Positions 63,094 to 64,000 of a stretch of 64,000 nt of DNA are shown in pieces. Under the pieces are notes generated by a model. That model ran no database searches. It saw only the letters and a list, made by a program, of their open reading frames with translations, and was not told the DNA's origin. This stretch comes from Theodoxus fluviatilis (taxonomy: Eukaryota > Mollusca > Gastropoda > Cycloneritida > Neritidae). Each line of letters begins with the position of its first letter. The first letter of the stretch is position 1. The position numbers and the translations under genes are program-made. The stretch covers positions 89,501-153,500 of the forward strand of contig JAWQFJ010000498.1 in assembly GCA_034096865.1 (NCBI GenBank), given 5' to 3'.

Positions 63094-63316
63094 TTATCAT
63101 CACATCATCAAAATAATTATCAAAAATCATCATTGTCATCATCACTAACTGGGTGCAATGCAGGACCACCGCAGCCAGGACCTGTACAGTGTGCGGATCA
63201 GGCTGGAGGACGGCACAGATGTGGCAGAGGCCATGTCCCTCCTGAACCACATCATTCTCCTGCATGACATGAAGAAATTTGAGCACCACAGCAACACCAT
63301 CCACACAGTCCTCAAG
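9063..63316 (+). CDS. Multi-Tudor-domain protein (RNF17/TDRD4-like), internal part, 18 exons
   Basis: Eighteen exons with GT-AG borders and matching phases give 2439 nt (813 codons) without a stop. The order is: the end of an upstream extended Tudor module (residues 1-65), a full extended Tudor (about 75-290), a basic linker (about 300-340), a second full extended Tudor (about 345-570), and a third nearly complete one (about 590-813). Each core has the W-x-R-A strand and a V/L-D/E-F/Y-G turn (YVDFGY, LVDYGG, FLEFGN), followed by the SN-like outer fold. Multi-Tudor proteins of this kind bind symmetrically dimethylated arginine on Piwi proteins and scaffold piRNA processing in germ granules; that role is inferred from the family. 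The repeated extended Tudors and absence of LOTUS or KH sequence in this part favour RNF17/TDRD4, but TDRD1, TDRD6 or TDRD15 relatives are not excluded. A RING domain, if present, would lie upstream. Start and stop codons are outside the window. Introns make up about 95% of the span. Confidence 0.9.
9228..10759. mobile_element. TTAA-bounded (piggyBac-like) non-autonomous element
   Basis: TTAA at 9224-9227 and 10760-10763 flank inverted ends GGGGGGACATGGC and GGGAGGACACGGC. Over 1532 bp no transposase frame is seen; the left half is AT-rich and the right half contains two direct copies of a ~38-bp unit with tacggttcggccgtttccgc. A diverged relative ends at 18675. Confidence 0.75.
10764..11710. 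other. Intron sequence without recognised gene
   Basis: It contains a short ccct-rich tract (about 11036-11075) and otherwise unremarkable single-copy-looking intron sequence. I see no supported coding exon. Confidence 0.5.
11711..12830. repeat. 23-bp minisatellite, about 47 units
   Basis: The unit is close to aggatgaagcgagagatga plus gagt, with gga/gaa and c/a variants and some 22-bp units. Because 23 is not a multiple of three, all three minus-strand frames stay open and read Ser/Leu/His-rich peptide. It ends about 25 bp before exon 2. Confidence 0.95.
12853..13003 (+). CDS. Tudor gene exon 2 (residues 25-75)
   Basis: Acceptor ggttgcag, donor gtaagt, 151 nt, ends in phase 1. It encodes [14 protein letters not shown]... 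and ...[14 protein letters not shown], the closing beta strands and helix of the SN-like part of an extended Tudor. The acceptor directly follows the 23-bp minisatellite. Confidence 0.9.
13382..14045 (+). mobile_element. hAT-like element, internally deleted copy
   Basis: It begins cagggttcgtacagg, identical to the left terminus of the 26698-29284 element, followed by the same tcatggaaa-rich subterminal sequence. The start of the same zinc-finger protein is present (13772-13921: [30 protein letters not shown]). After a large internal deletion it resumes with the 3' sequence seen at 29060-29170. The right terminus is missing. Confidence 0.7.
14120..14275. repeat. GT-rich microsatellite
   Basis: Interrupted (GT)n runs ending in a short (GA)n. 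A second GT run follows exon 3 at 14550-14580. Confidence 0.9.
14388..14500 (+). CDS. Tudor gene exon 3 (residues 75-112)
   Basis: Acceptor cttttgcag, donor gtgcgt, 113 nt, phase 1 in and phase 0 out. It encodes [20 protein letters not shown] and ...SKFFVQQ, the first SN-like strands of the first complete extended Tudor (the V-x-x-P-x-x-F-x-V-Q entry seen in this fold). Confidence 0.9.
14581..15457. other. Intron sequence without recognised gene
   Basis: AT-rich intron 3 sequence with no exon-like frame and no repeat that I can match to another part of the window. Confidence 0.5.
15458..16639 (+). mobile_element. AGGTCA-rich repeat, copy 1 (with insertion)
   Basis: It starts GACTCACATGCGAAGC (5' hairpin with GTGAGTC) and ends GGGCTTTGCCCTTCTTG. 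It belongs to the 'gagccg / ttgagaatggcgacc' subfamily. The copy is lengthened by a 314-bp insertion (16088-16401). No target duplication is visible at the T-rich borders. Confidence 0.9.
16088..16401 (-). mobile_element. Retroposon-like insertion in AGGTCA repeat copy 1
   Basis: The other copies read ttgtgcttcctatgtcttg uninterrupted; here 314 bp lie between gtgctt and cctatg. On the minus strand it starts tccttcggatgagacc and ends with gcgctatacaag and an (ATC)n tail, the look of a non-LTR or SINE 3' end. No target duplication is seen. Confidence 0.6.
16925..17775 (+). mobile_element. AGGTCA-rich repeat, copy 2
   Basis: This 851-bp copy has both conserved ends and the same subfamily diagnostics as copy 1. 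It contains about 20 AGGTCA/TGACCT half-sites, most as caaggtcaaggtca pairs. Confidence 0.9.
17776..18675. mobile_element. Right part of a TTAA element related to 9228-10759
   Basis: It ends gcaaaggccgtgtgccccc followed by TTAA (18676-18679), matching the right end of the 9228-10759 element. The last ~390 bp align loosely with 10330-10759 (ggccaatcagag, ttccattggtttgc, accaaacat). The left end is not identified. A pogo-like MITE is nested at 18037-18219. Confidence 0.55.
18037..18219. mobile_element. Tc1/mariner (pogo)-like MITE, 183 bp
   Basis: Imperfect inverted ends CAGTAGTCGCCGCTTATTAA and CAGTAGTCACCGCTTATTAA are flanked by TA on both sides (18035-18036, 18220-18221), as expected for TA-targeting elements. 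There is no coding capacity. Confidence 0.75.
18913..19753 (+). mobile_element. AGGTCA-rich repeat, copy 3
   Basis: 841 bp, both ends intact. It belongs to the second subfamily (actcacccg, ttgagattggatacctcacc, agggcaaagtaagccc). Confidence 0.9.
19754..21338. other. Intron 3 sequence with small repeats
   Basis: It contains a perfect 17-bp inverted pair (20194-20210 and 20296-20312), a short ccctaaccctaa run between them, two copies of aaagctgtgaggacc (about 20125 and 20638), and gggacggc/gccgtccc near 20813 and 21148 that could mark a decayed element. No coding exon is seen. Confidence 0.45.
21339..22164 (+). mobile_element. AGGTCA-rich repeat, copy 4
   Basis: 826 bp, second subfamily. The 5' cgtccgggcg microsatellite is shortened. 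Confidence 0.9.
22165..22643. other. End of intron 3, no recognised feature
   Basis: AT-rich intron sequence leading to the exon 4 acceptor. I see no repeat shared with the rest of the window. Confidence 0.5.
22644..22746 (+). CDS. Tudor gene exon 4 (residues 113-147)
   Basis: Acceptor gtttccag, donor gtaggc, 103 nt, phase 0 in and phase 1 out. It encodes [20 protein letters not shown]..., the linker helix typical of extended Tudors, then the strand leading to the Tudor core. Confidence 0.95.
23100..24165. repeat. Interrupted ~76-bp repeat with cattcagcatacatatacgta
   Basis: Units of about 72-76 bp (gactctcattcagcatacat, gtcagtatagtgtgtagac, acacattcacaca) occur near 23108, 23470 and as a run of about four from 23850 to 24165. 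One unit is split by a 331-bp MITE (23514-23844). Confidence 0.8.
23514..23844 (+). mobile_element. MITE with CAGACCTGCCAA termini, 6-bp TSD (copy 1)
   Basis: 331 bp, inverted ends CAGACCTGCCAA/TTGGCAGGTCTG, TSD ATAGTG (23508-23513, 23845-23850). Internal landmarks are gctacgc palindromes, two poly-C runs and cagcttatcacgcc. Confidence 0.85.
24166..24565. other. End of intron 4
   Basis: CA-rich stretch (24220-24300) and unremarkable sequence up to the exon 5 acceptor. Confidence 0.4.
24566..24741 (+). CDS. Tudor gene exon 5, Tudor core 1 (residues 147-205)
   Basis: Acceptor acatgcag, donor gtagat, 176 nt. It encodes the Tudor barrel: D-M-V-C-M-A, then TWLRAKVL and [14 protein letters not shown]. 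Compared with canonical sDMA-binding Tudors, the W-Y-R step reads W-L-R and the D-Y-G-N turn reads D-F-G-Y, so the aromatic cage may be altered. Confidence 0.95.
25090..25575. repeat. 33-bp minisatellite, about 14 units
   Basis: The unit is gtccatgctgcagtagagtg plus cagcagtgtggga, nearly uniform. Since 33 is a multiple of three, several frames stay open on both strands (the + frame reads [11 protein letters not shown] repeated). It lies within intron 5, about 55 bp before exon 6. Confidence 0.95.
25628..25687 (+). CDS. Tudor gene exon 6 (residues 206-225)
   Basis: Acceptor tcattgcag, donor gtaagg, 60 nt, phase 0 at both ends. It encodes [20 protein letters not shown], the strand after the Tudor barrel (A-x-x-C-x-L-A) that returns to the SN-like part. 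It is a short exon lying about 30 bp downstream of a 33-bp minisatellite. Confidence 0.9.
25965..26463. repeat. 70-bp minisatellite, about 7 units, merging into exon 7 acceptor
   Basis: The unit contains gtgctactgagaatggcagt and gacacatattctttgtcttg. The last unit ends ttctttgccttgcag, where the others read ttctttgtcttgctg, so the exon 7 splice acceptor is itself the end of the array. Confidence 0.9.
26464..26521 (+). CDS. Tudor gene exon 7 (residues 226-245)
   Basis: Acceptor tgccttgcag, donor gtaagg, 58 nt, phase 0 in and phase 1 out. It encodes [19 protein letters not shown], the SN-like helix and strand. The polypyrimidine tract and AG are the last, altered unit of the 70-bp minisatellite just upstream. 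Confidence 0.9.
27039..27779 (+). pseudogene. hAT-like transposase, N-terminal part, truncated
   Basis: The likely start is [11 protein letters not shown] at 27048. A BED/C2H2-like finger follows ([15 protein letters not shown] ... HMKGVAH, about residues 30-60), then a linker. A conserved block then reads [38 protein letters not shown] and [14 protein letters not shown], where the LLFDESLN aspartate fits the first catalytic Asp of an RNase H-fold transposase. The frame leaves this homology after about residue 230 (...DIHVRFC) and stops; the rest of the transposase and the dimerisation domain are missing. Confidence 0.65.
28351..28982. repeat. Unclassified ~630-bp repeat, copy 1
   Basis: About 80-85% identical by eye to 32604-33209 over its whole length, same orientation (landmarks ttcactttcatggctaattg, gacaccctcggattctacaa, gcgcccggattgtgcgcttg). 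It has no coding frame of note and lies inside the hAT-like element. Confidence 0.8.
29384..29510 (+). CDS. Tudor gene exon 8 (residues 245-287)
   Basis: Acceptor cgtgttgcag, donor gtaaga, 127 nt, phase 1 in and phase 2 out. It encodes [12 protein letters not shown] and [16 protein letters not shown], the last SN-like strands and closing helix of the first complete extended Tudor. It lies about 100 bp after the end of the hAT-like element. Confidence 0.9.
29800..30306 (+). pseudogene. piggyBac transposase N-terminal fragment
   Basis: An acidic segment ([11 protein letters not shown], near 29855) is followed in another frame by [20 protein letters not shown], then [19 protein letters not shown] and YWSTD. 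This is the N-terminal part of the DDE_Tnp_1_7 fold as seen in PGBD4-like proteins. A frameshift separates the two parts and the catalytic aspartates are absent. Confidence 0.8.
30481..31105. mobile_element. MITE with perfect 39-bp inverted arms
   Basis: 30491-30529 and 31057-31095 are exact inverted copies; outward of them aatagggtaa and attccctatt extend the match imperfectly to about 49 bp. No target duplication is clear. There is no coding capacity. Confidence 0.8.
31484..32316 (+). mobile_element. AGGTCA-rich repeat, copy 5
   Basis: 833 bp, second subfamily, nested in the piggyBac relic. Confidence 0.9.
32604..33209. repeat. Unclassified ~630-bp repeat, copy 2
   Basis: Same family and orientation as 28351-28982. 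It starts about 150 bp outside the right TTAA of the piggyBac relic. No inverted ends or target duplication could be set. Confidence 0.75.
33210..34540. other. Intron 8 sequence, AT-rich
   Basis: No coding exon is seen. The stretch around 34140-34320 (gggatgggggtaagaacaga ... acatagcctaccgaggctg) resembles 39795-39950 and, inverted, 63430-63490, suggesting a decayed dispersed retroposon. Confidence 0.45.
34540..35075. repeat. ~17-bp minisatellite, about 30 units
   Basis: The unit is cagctctctgtctagcg with many variants (ttgcg, agggc, deletions of ct). It lies about 245 bp before exon 9. Confidence 0.9.
35320..35365 (+). CDS. Tudor gene exon 9 (residues 287-302)
   Basis: Acceptor atattgcag, donor gtgagc, 46 nt, phase 2 in and phase 0 out. 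It encodes [15 protein letters not shown]. This short linker exon is supported because it alone restores phase between exons 8 and 10. The donor runs straight into the TG-rich tract. Confidence 0.75.
35380..36125. repeat. Long TG-rich cryptic microsatellite
   Basis: About 745 bp of (TG)n broken by tc, ca and cc steps, starting 15 bp after exon 9. It keeps several Cys/Val and His/Thr frames open on both strands; these are compositional only. Confidence 0.95.
36446..37296 (+). mobile_element. AGGTCA-rich repeat, copy 6
   Basis: 851 bp, first subfamily, very close to copy 2. Confidence 0.9.
37483..38886 (+). mobile_element. TTAA-bounded piggyBac-like relic
   Basis: TTAA at 37479-37482 and 38887-38890; ends CTTTAGAGCGCCGCC and CCTTTCGAGCGCCGCC in inverted orientation. 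A short frame from 37750 ([19 protein letters not shown]) continues after a shift as an acidic stretch ([14 protein letters not shown]), like the N-terminus of piggyBac transposases. A ~180-bp internal segment is duplicated (37930-38060 and 38110-38600). A 301-bp MITE is nested at 38300-38600. Confidence 0.7.
38300..38600 (-). mobile_element. MITE with CAGACCTGCCAA termini, 6-bp TSD (copy 2, inverted)
   Basis: 301 bp in opposite orientation to copy 1, with poly-G runs. TSD AATACA (38294-38299, 38601-38606). The duplicated segment at about 38036-38056 supplies an empty site (cttgaataaatagagcagtg). Confidence 0.85.
39184..39455 (+). CDS. Tudor gene exon 10 (residues 303-393)
   Basis: Acceptor gcttgacag, donor gtgagt, 272 nt, phase 0 in and phase 2 out. 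It encodes a basic Arg/Lys-rich linker ([14 protein letters not shown]), then [20 protein letters not shown], the first SN-like strands of the second complete extended Tudor. An AG seven bases downstream (39190) would break the phase. Confidence 0.9.
39456..39975. other. Intron 10 start
   Basis: 39795-39950 resembles 34140-34320 (a dispersed retroposon fragment with agcatctcct, acatagcct and ggctgtaaatctccattca). Otherwise no feature. Confidence 0.45.
40098..40474 (+). mobile_element. MITE with CAGACCTGCCAA termini, 6-bp TSD (copy 3)
   Basis: 377 bp, same orientation as copy 1, with longer poly-C runs. TSD TAAATG (40092-40097, 40475-40480). Nested in the 2.2-kb element. Confidence 0.85.
40940..41190. 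repeat. (CT)n then (TG)n microsatellite
   Basis: A long ct run with tgt breaks from 40948, then (tg)n at about 41134-41186. Open frames across it are compositional. Confidence 0.95.
42173..42323 (+). CDS. Tudor gene exon 11, Tudor core 2 first half (residues 393-443)
   Basis: Acceptor atcttgcag, donor gtgagt, 151 nt, phase 2 in and phase 0 out. It encodes LMKDLQAAC... (linker helix) and [20 protein letters not shown]. The W-Y-R step is canonical here. It lies 27 bp downstream of the 6-bp target duplication of a 2.2-kb transposon. Confidence 0.95.
42648..43022. repeat. 75-bp minisatellite, five identical units
   Basis: Five head-to-tail 75-bp units (agtcagaggaaaatatgaga ... aatgacagcaaag) with no difference by eye. 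It lies in intron 11, 71 bp before exon 12. The 25-codon periodicity leaves frames open on both strands. Confidence 0.95.
43094..43309 (+). CDS. Tudor gene exon 12, Tudor core 2 second half (residues 444-515)
   Basis: Acceptor gattgcag, donor gtgagt, 216 nt, phase 0 at both ends. It encodes [17 protein letters not shown]..., completing the barrel, then [12 protein letters not shown] and [18 protein letters not shown] of the SN-like part. Confidence 0.95.
43540..43685 (+). repeat. Retroposon 3' fragment with ATT tail
   Basis: A stretch with ggagcgaaacggtcactgag and ggggtgaaattcccccgaaa ends in (att)n, the usual look of a non-LTR or SINE 3' end. It is followed by a GT microsatellite at 43750-43800. 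Confidence 0.4.
43970..47573. repeat. 76-bp satellite, about 47 units
   Basis: The unit is gcagcatagatatagacaag ... ccatgcatgctctagttgtc ... acctacacaggtctggcc, 76 bp, highly uniform. Variable positions are gcc[g/a/t]tgtc, c[c/a]tcatg and gtc[a/g]aaacc. It fills most of intron 12. No frame spans it and it is not a CRISPR (no unique spacers). Confidence 0.97.
47707..48296. mobile_element. ~600-bp MITE with GGTCAAGAGTAC termini, copy 1
   Basis: Inverted ends GGTCAAGAGTACAGAGGTGC and GGTCAAGAGTACGCAGGTGC, flanked by ATAT on both sides. A 78-bp internal segment (47867-47944) is inverted relative to copy 2. Confidence 0.85.
48495..48680. repeat. Degenerate ~72-bp repeat before exon 13
   Basis: Three copies of gtttgctctttacagagg or a close variant (48504, 48578, 48651), each an acceptor-like pyrimidine tract plus AG, lead up to the true acceptor at 48706. 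Confidence 0.7.
48707..48882 (+). CDS. Tudor gene exon 13 (residues 516-574)
   Basis: Acceptor ctaaacag, donor gtatgt, 176 nt, phase 0 in and phase 2 out. It encodes [19 protein letters not shown] and [19 protein letters not shown], the end of the second extended Tudor. The donor gtatgt at 48883 is preferred over two later GTs because it alone matches the phase of exon 14. Confidence 0.85.
49430..50430. repeat. Three tandem ~365-bp units inside the piggyBac element
   Basis: The landmarks ttccatggaaac/ttgccatggaaacc, gccatattgcaaaggggaat and gcaacattacagcaccaagt recur. The second and third units are nearly identical over ~190 bp (49800-49980 and 50163-50345). It lies past the transposase stop codon. 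Confidence 0.85.
50776..53182 (-). CDS. piggyBac transposase (PGBD4-like), two exons
   Basis: Exon 1 is 53182-52517 (222 codons) and exon 2 is 52194-50776, with a 322-bp GT-AG intron; the joined frame has 694 residues and no internal stop. The N-terminus is acidic ([20 protein letters not shown]). The DDE_Tnp_1_7 core carries the three expected aspartates in AVDESIVPW (about D282), IYMDSFFSS (about D360) and [10 protein letters not shown] (about D470). The C-terminus is a Cys-rich ribbon (CVRCSV ... [14 protein letters not shown]). piggyBac enzymes cut and rejoin DNA at TTAA sites. With intact catalytic residues and recognisable element ends, this copy could be or recently have been active. 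The true start may be the Met of MTEMERES, about 20 residues in. A domesticated gene is less likely because the TTAA-flanked ends are still present. Confidence 0.9.
53338..53942. mobile_element. ~600-bp MITE with GGTCAAGAGTAC termini, copy 2
   Basis: Same ends and overall orientation as copy 1 but with the internal 78 bp (53495-53572) inverted. It is inserted in a (TA)n run inside the piggyBac element, flanked by ATAT. Confidence 0.85.
54172..54314 (+). CDS. Tudor gene exon 14 (residues 574-622)
   Basis: Acceptor gacttgcag, donor gtcggc (weak), 143 nt, phase 2 in and phase 1 out. It encodes [14 protein letters not shown] and [18 protein letters not shown], the SN-like entry strands of the third extended Tudor. 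Confidence 0.85.
54763..54974 (+). CDS. Tudor gene exon 15, Tudor core 3 first half (residues 622-692)
   Basis: Tandem acceptor ctctacagcag: the AG at 54762 or 54765 can be used without changing frame (one Ala more or less). Donor gtgagt. It encodes [11 protein letters not shown]..., [15 protein letters not shown] and [20 protein letters not shown]. The W-Y-R step reads W-A-R. Confidence 0.9.
55069..56179 (-). mobile_element. TTAA-bounded piggyBac-like relic with acidic N-terminal remnant
   Basis: TTAA at 55065-55068 and 56180-56183; inverted ends CTCATTGCTTACGCAG and CCCATTGCTTACGCAG. On the minus strand, from about 55918, ATGGCGTCGCG opens a short frame. After a shift it reads a strongly acidic stretch ([25 protein letters not shown]), like the N-terminus of piggyBac transposases. 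No catalytic domain remains. Confidence 0.75.
56184..56569. other. Intron 15 sequence
   Basis: AT-rich, no coding signal, no match seen elsewhere in the window. Confidence 0.45.
56570..56890 (+). mobile_element. Diverged partial copy of the same SINE
   Basis: It shares the body landmarks of the 8018-8437 SINE in the same order: acccaagagtaaa, ggctggaatattccccaggg, ggttcctatc, cagtgagcaggg, and a final cctttacct. The tRNA head is not recognisable. Confidence 0.6.
57305..57427 (+). CDS. Tudor gene exon 16, Tudor core 3 second half (residues 693-733)
   Basis: Acceptor ggtgcag, donor gtgagt, 123 nt, phase 0 at both ends. It encodes [19 protein letters not shown], with Glu in place of the usual Asp of the D-Y-G-N turn, then [15 protein letters not shown]. 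An AGGTCA repeat copy begins 59 bp downstream of the exon. Confidence 0.95.
57486..58314 (+). mobile_element. AGGTCA-rich repeat, copy 7
   Basis: 829 bp, first subfamily, beginning 59 bp after exon 16. Confidence 0.9.
58497..58825. repeat. (CCCT)n then (CT)n microsatellite
   Basis: cctccctccctc run to about 58720 with cttcc breaks, then (ct)n at 58750-58820. Pro/Ser and Leu/Ser frames across it are compositional. Confidence 0.95.
59167..59654. repeat. 66-bp minisatellite carrying copies of the exon 17 splice acceptor
   Basis: About 7.5 units of 66 bp (tgatcttcatcttgccttcc, tcttgccagaatacagagca, tggctccttgatgactgtgt). CTTGCCAG followed by AATAC occurs at 59203, 59269, 59335, 59401, 59467 and 59531, and for real at 59654. 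Frames are open on both strands because 66 is a multiple of three. Confidence 0.95.
59655..59741 (+). CDS. Tudor gene exon 17 (residues 734-762)
   Basis: Acceptor cctcttgccag, donor gtaggc, 87 nt, phase 0 at both ends. It encodes [20 protein letters not shown] and GKQCRVTIK, the SN-like return helix and strand. The acceptor and first 15 coding bases also occur in the minisatellite immediately upstream. Confidence 0.85.
59742..60630. other. Intron 17 start
   Basis: Contains a (TG)n(TA)n microsatellite (60140-60200). No coding signal. Confidence 0.5.
60635..62165. mobile_element. Probable ~1.5-kb element with TGTCTTTCGTAACA terminal motifs
   Basis: The left border (gtctttcgtaacatgtggtt near 60650) and right border (complement of atgttacaatagacat near 62135) are inverted over about 40 imperfect bases. 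The motif gttacgaaagac or a close variant recurs inside (60860, 61040, 61615, 61795). It encloses a strong hairpin (61279-61349). Target duplication not determined. Confidence 0.45.
61279..61349. repeat. GC-rich hairpin, ~30-bp arms
   Basis: The arms tgttcaggacgcgtagcgat and its imperfect complement (ending cgcctcctgaaca) enclose a short loop around catgtgattgg. ctgttcaggaggg follows at 61353 and cgcctcctgaacac recurs at 61569. Confidence 0.75.
62166..63163. other. End of intron 17, with ATC microsatellite
   Basis: (atc/tca)n repeats from about 62974 to 63140 lie just before the exon 18 acceptor. Upstream, 62400-62900 has no recognised exon. Confidence 0.6.
63164..63316 (+). CDS. Tudor gene exon 18 in window (residues 763-813)
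   Basis: Acceptor caatgcag, donor gtaaga, 153 nt, phase 0 at both ends. It encodes [19 protein letters not shown] and [14 protein letters not shown], closing the third extended Tudor. The gene continues beyond the window. An ATC microsatellite lies just upstream. Confidence 0.9.
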
Positions 63317-63658
63317 GTAAGAACACCACCACCACTAAAACCACCAAGGGTATTTACCTTTATGTATGTCTCAGTCATGCTGCCTTTCTCCCCTCCATGC
63401 TGGCACTCTCGGTTTCCATAGTTATTCGCCTGTTGCTGATAGCGTAGGGAGACATGGTGAGTGTTCTTACCCCCAACCCATAGGGACCTTTTTCATGTAG
63501 GGAGTCTTTGCAAGGAAAACGGCATTTGGTCATTTCTAACATTGCACTCATTTCACATCCATGCAGCCATCAGTCAACCTGTCAAGTTATTTATTTAAAA
63601 AAATATTTCCTCTCGCTTTCTTTTCAGTTTCATCTTTTAGTTCGCCATCTTCATTTTT

Positions 63659-64000
63659 GACTCACATGCGAAGCAAAAGTGAGTCTATGTACTCAGCCCA
63701 TCCGTCCGTCCGGGCGTAAAAAACTTAAACGTTGGATTTTTCTCGGAGACTATTAAGTCTATCAACACCAAATGTGGCATGATGGTGTATGATGACAAGG
63801 CCTCAAAAACATACATAGTGACTTGACCTTGCTTCAAGGTCAAGGTCACAGGAGCCATAAATGTGGTCTCAAAAACAGTCATTTTTCACATTTTCCCAAT
63901 TTTCTCCCACGTTATTGAGAATGGCAACCTTAGCTACAAGTGGTATATAGGTCAAAGCAAGCCCTATCTTTTGATACCAGTTTGGTTGACCTTGCTTCAA
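63659..64000 (+). mobile_element. AGGTCA-rich repeat, copy 8 (cut by window end)
   Basis: First 342 bp of a first-subfamily copy, same orientation as the other seven. Confidence 0.9.

Overview
This is an animal (metazoan) nuclear genome window. It is AT-leaning and intron-rich, and most of it is transposons, MITEs and minisatellites. The mix points to a lophotrochozoan, most likely a gastropod mollusc: DIRS and Ty3/gypsy retroelements, many TTAA-bounded piggyBac-like elements, a tRNA-headed SINE, and an abundant repeat full of AGGTCA. That taxon is an inference from repeat content; no species-specific marker is visible.

Only one host gene is evident. Eighteen consecutive internal exons on the + strand (9063-63316) join through GT-AG introns with matching phases into one uninterrupted 813-codon frame. 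The frame encodes the tail of one extended Tudor module, two complete extended Tudor modules and most of another. This is the architecture of the germline piRNA-pathway Tudor scaffolds, and RNF17/TDRD4-like is my best guess. The 5' and 3' ends of the gene lie outside the window. The coding exons total 2.4 kb and the introns about 52 kb.

Layout. 1-8868: a nested retroelement block upstream of exon 1, made of a degraded DIRS-type element (2933-8868) interrupted by a minus-strand LTR retrotransposon (1-2932), whose gag is itself interrupted by an 852-bp element (182-1033) with 6-bp target duplications. 9228-12852: a TTAA element and a 23-bp minisatellite. 13-23 kb: exons 2-4, a hAT-like fragment, and four copies of an ~840-bp AGGTCA-rich repeat. 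23.5-29.5 kb: exons 5-8, three minisatellites and a hAT-like element. 29.5-33.2 kb: a piggyBac relic containing a MITE with perfect inverted termini. 34.5-36.2 kb: a 17-bp array and a TG-rich tract around exon 9. 37.5-43.3 kb: TTAA and 6-bp-TSD elements around exons 10-12. 43.97-47.57 kb: a 76-bp satellite of about 47 copies. 48.7-54 kb: exon 13, then a nearly complete piggyBac element with an intact three-Asp transposase (minus strand). 54.2-63.3 kb: exons 14-18 with more repeats. The window ends inside the eighth AGGTCA repeat.

The most interesting signals are: (i) a transposon group with CATAGCTGCCAA/CAGACCTGCCAA-type termini and 6-bp TSDs, supported by four elements plus one longer relative; (ii) two copies of a ~600-bp MITE that differ by a precise 78-bp internal inversion between 7-bp inverted arms; (iii) eight copies of a repeat carrying about 20 nuclear-receptor half-sites each, all in the sense orientation of the host gene; and (iv) minisatellites that have duplicated the gene's own 3' splice sites.
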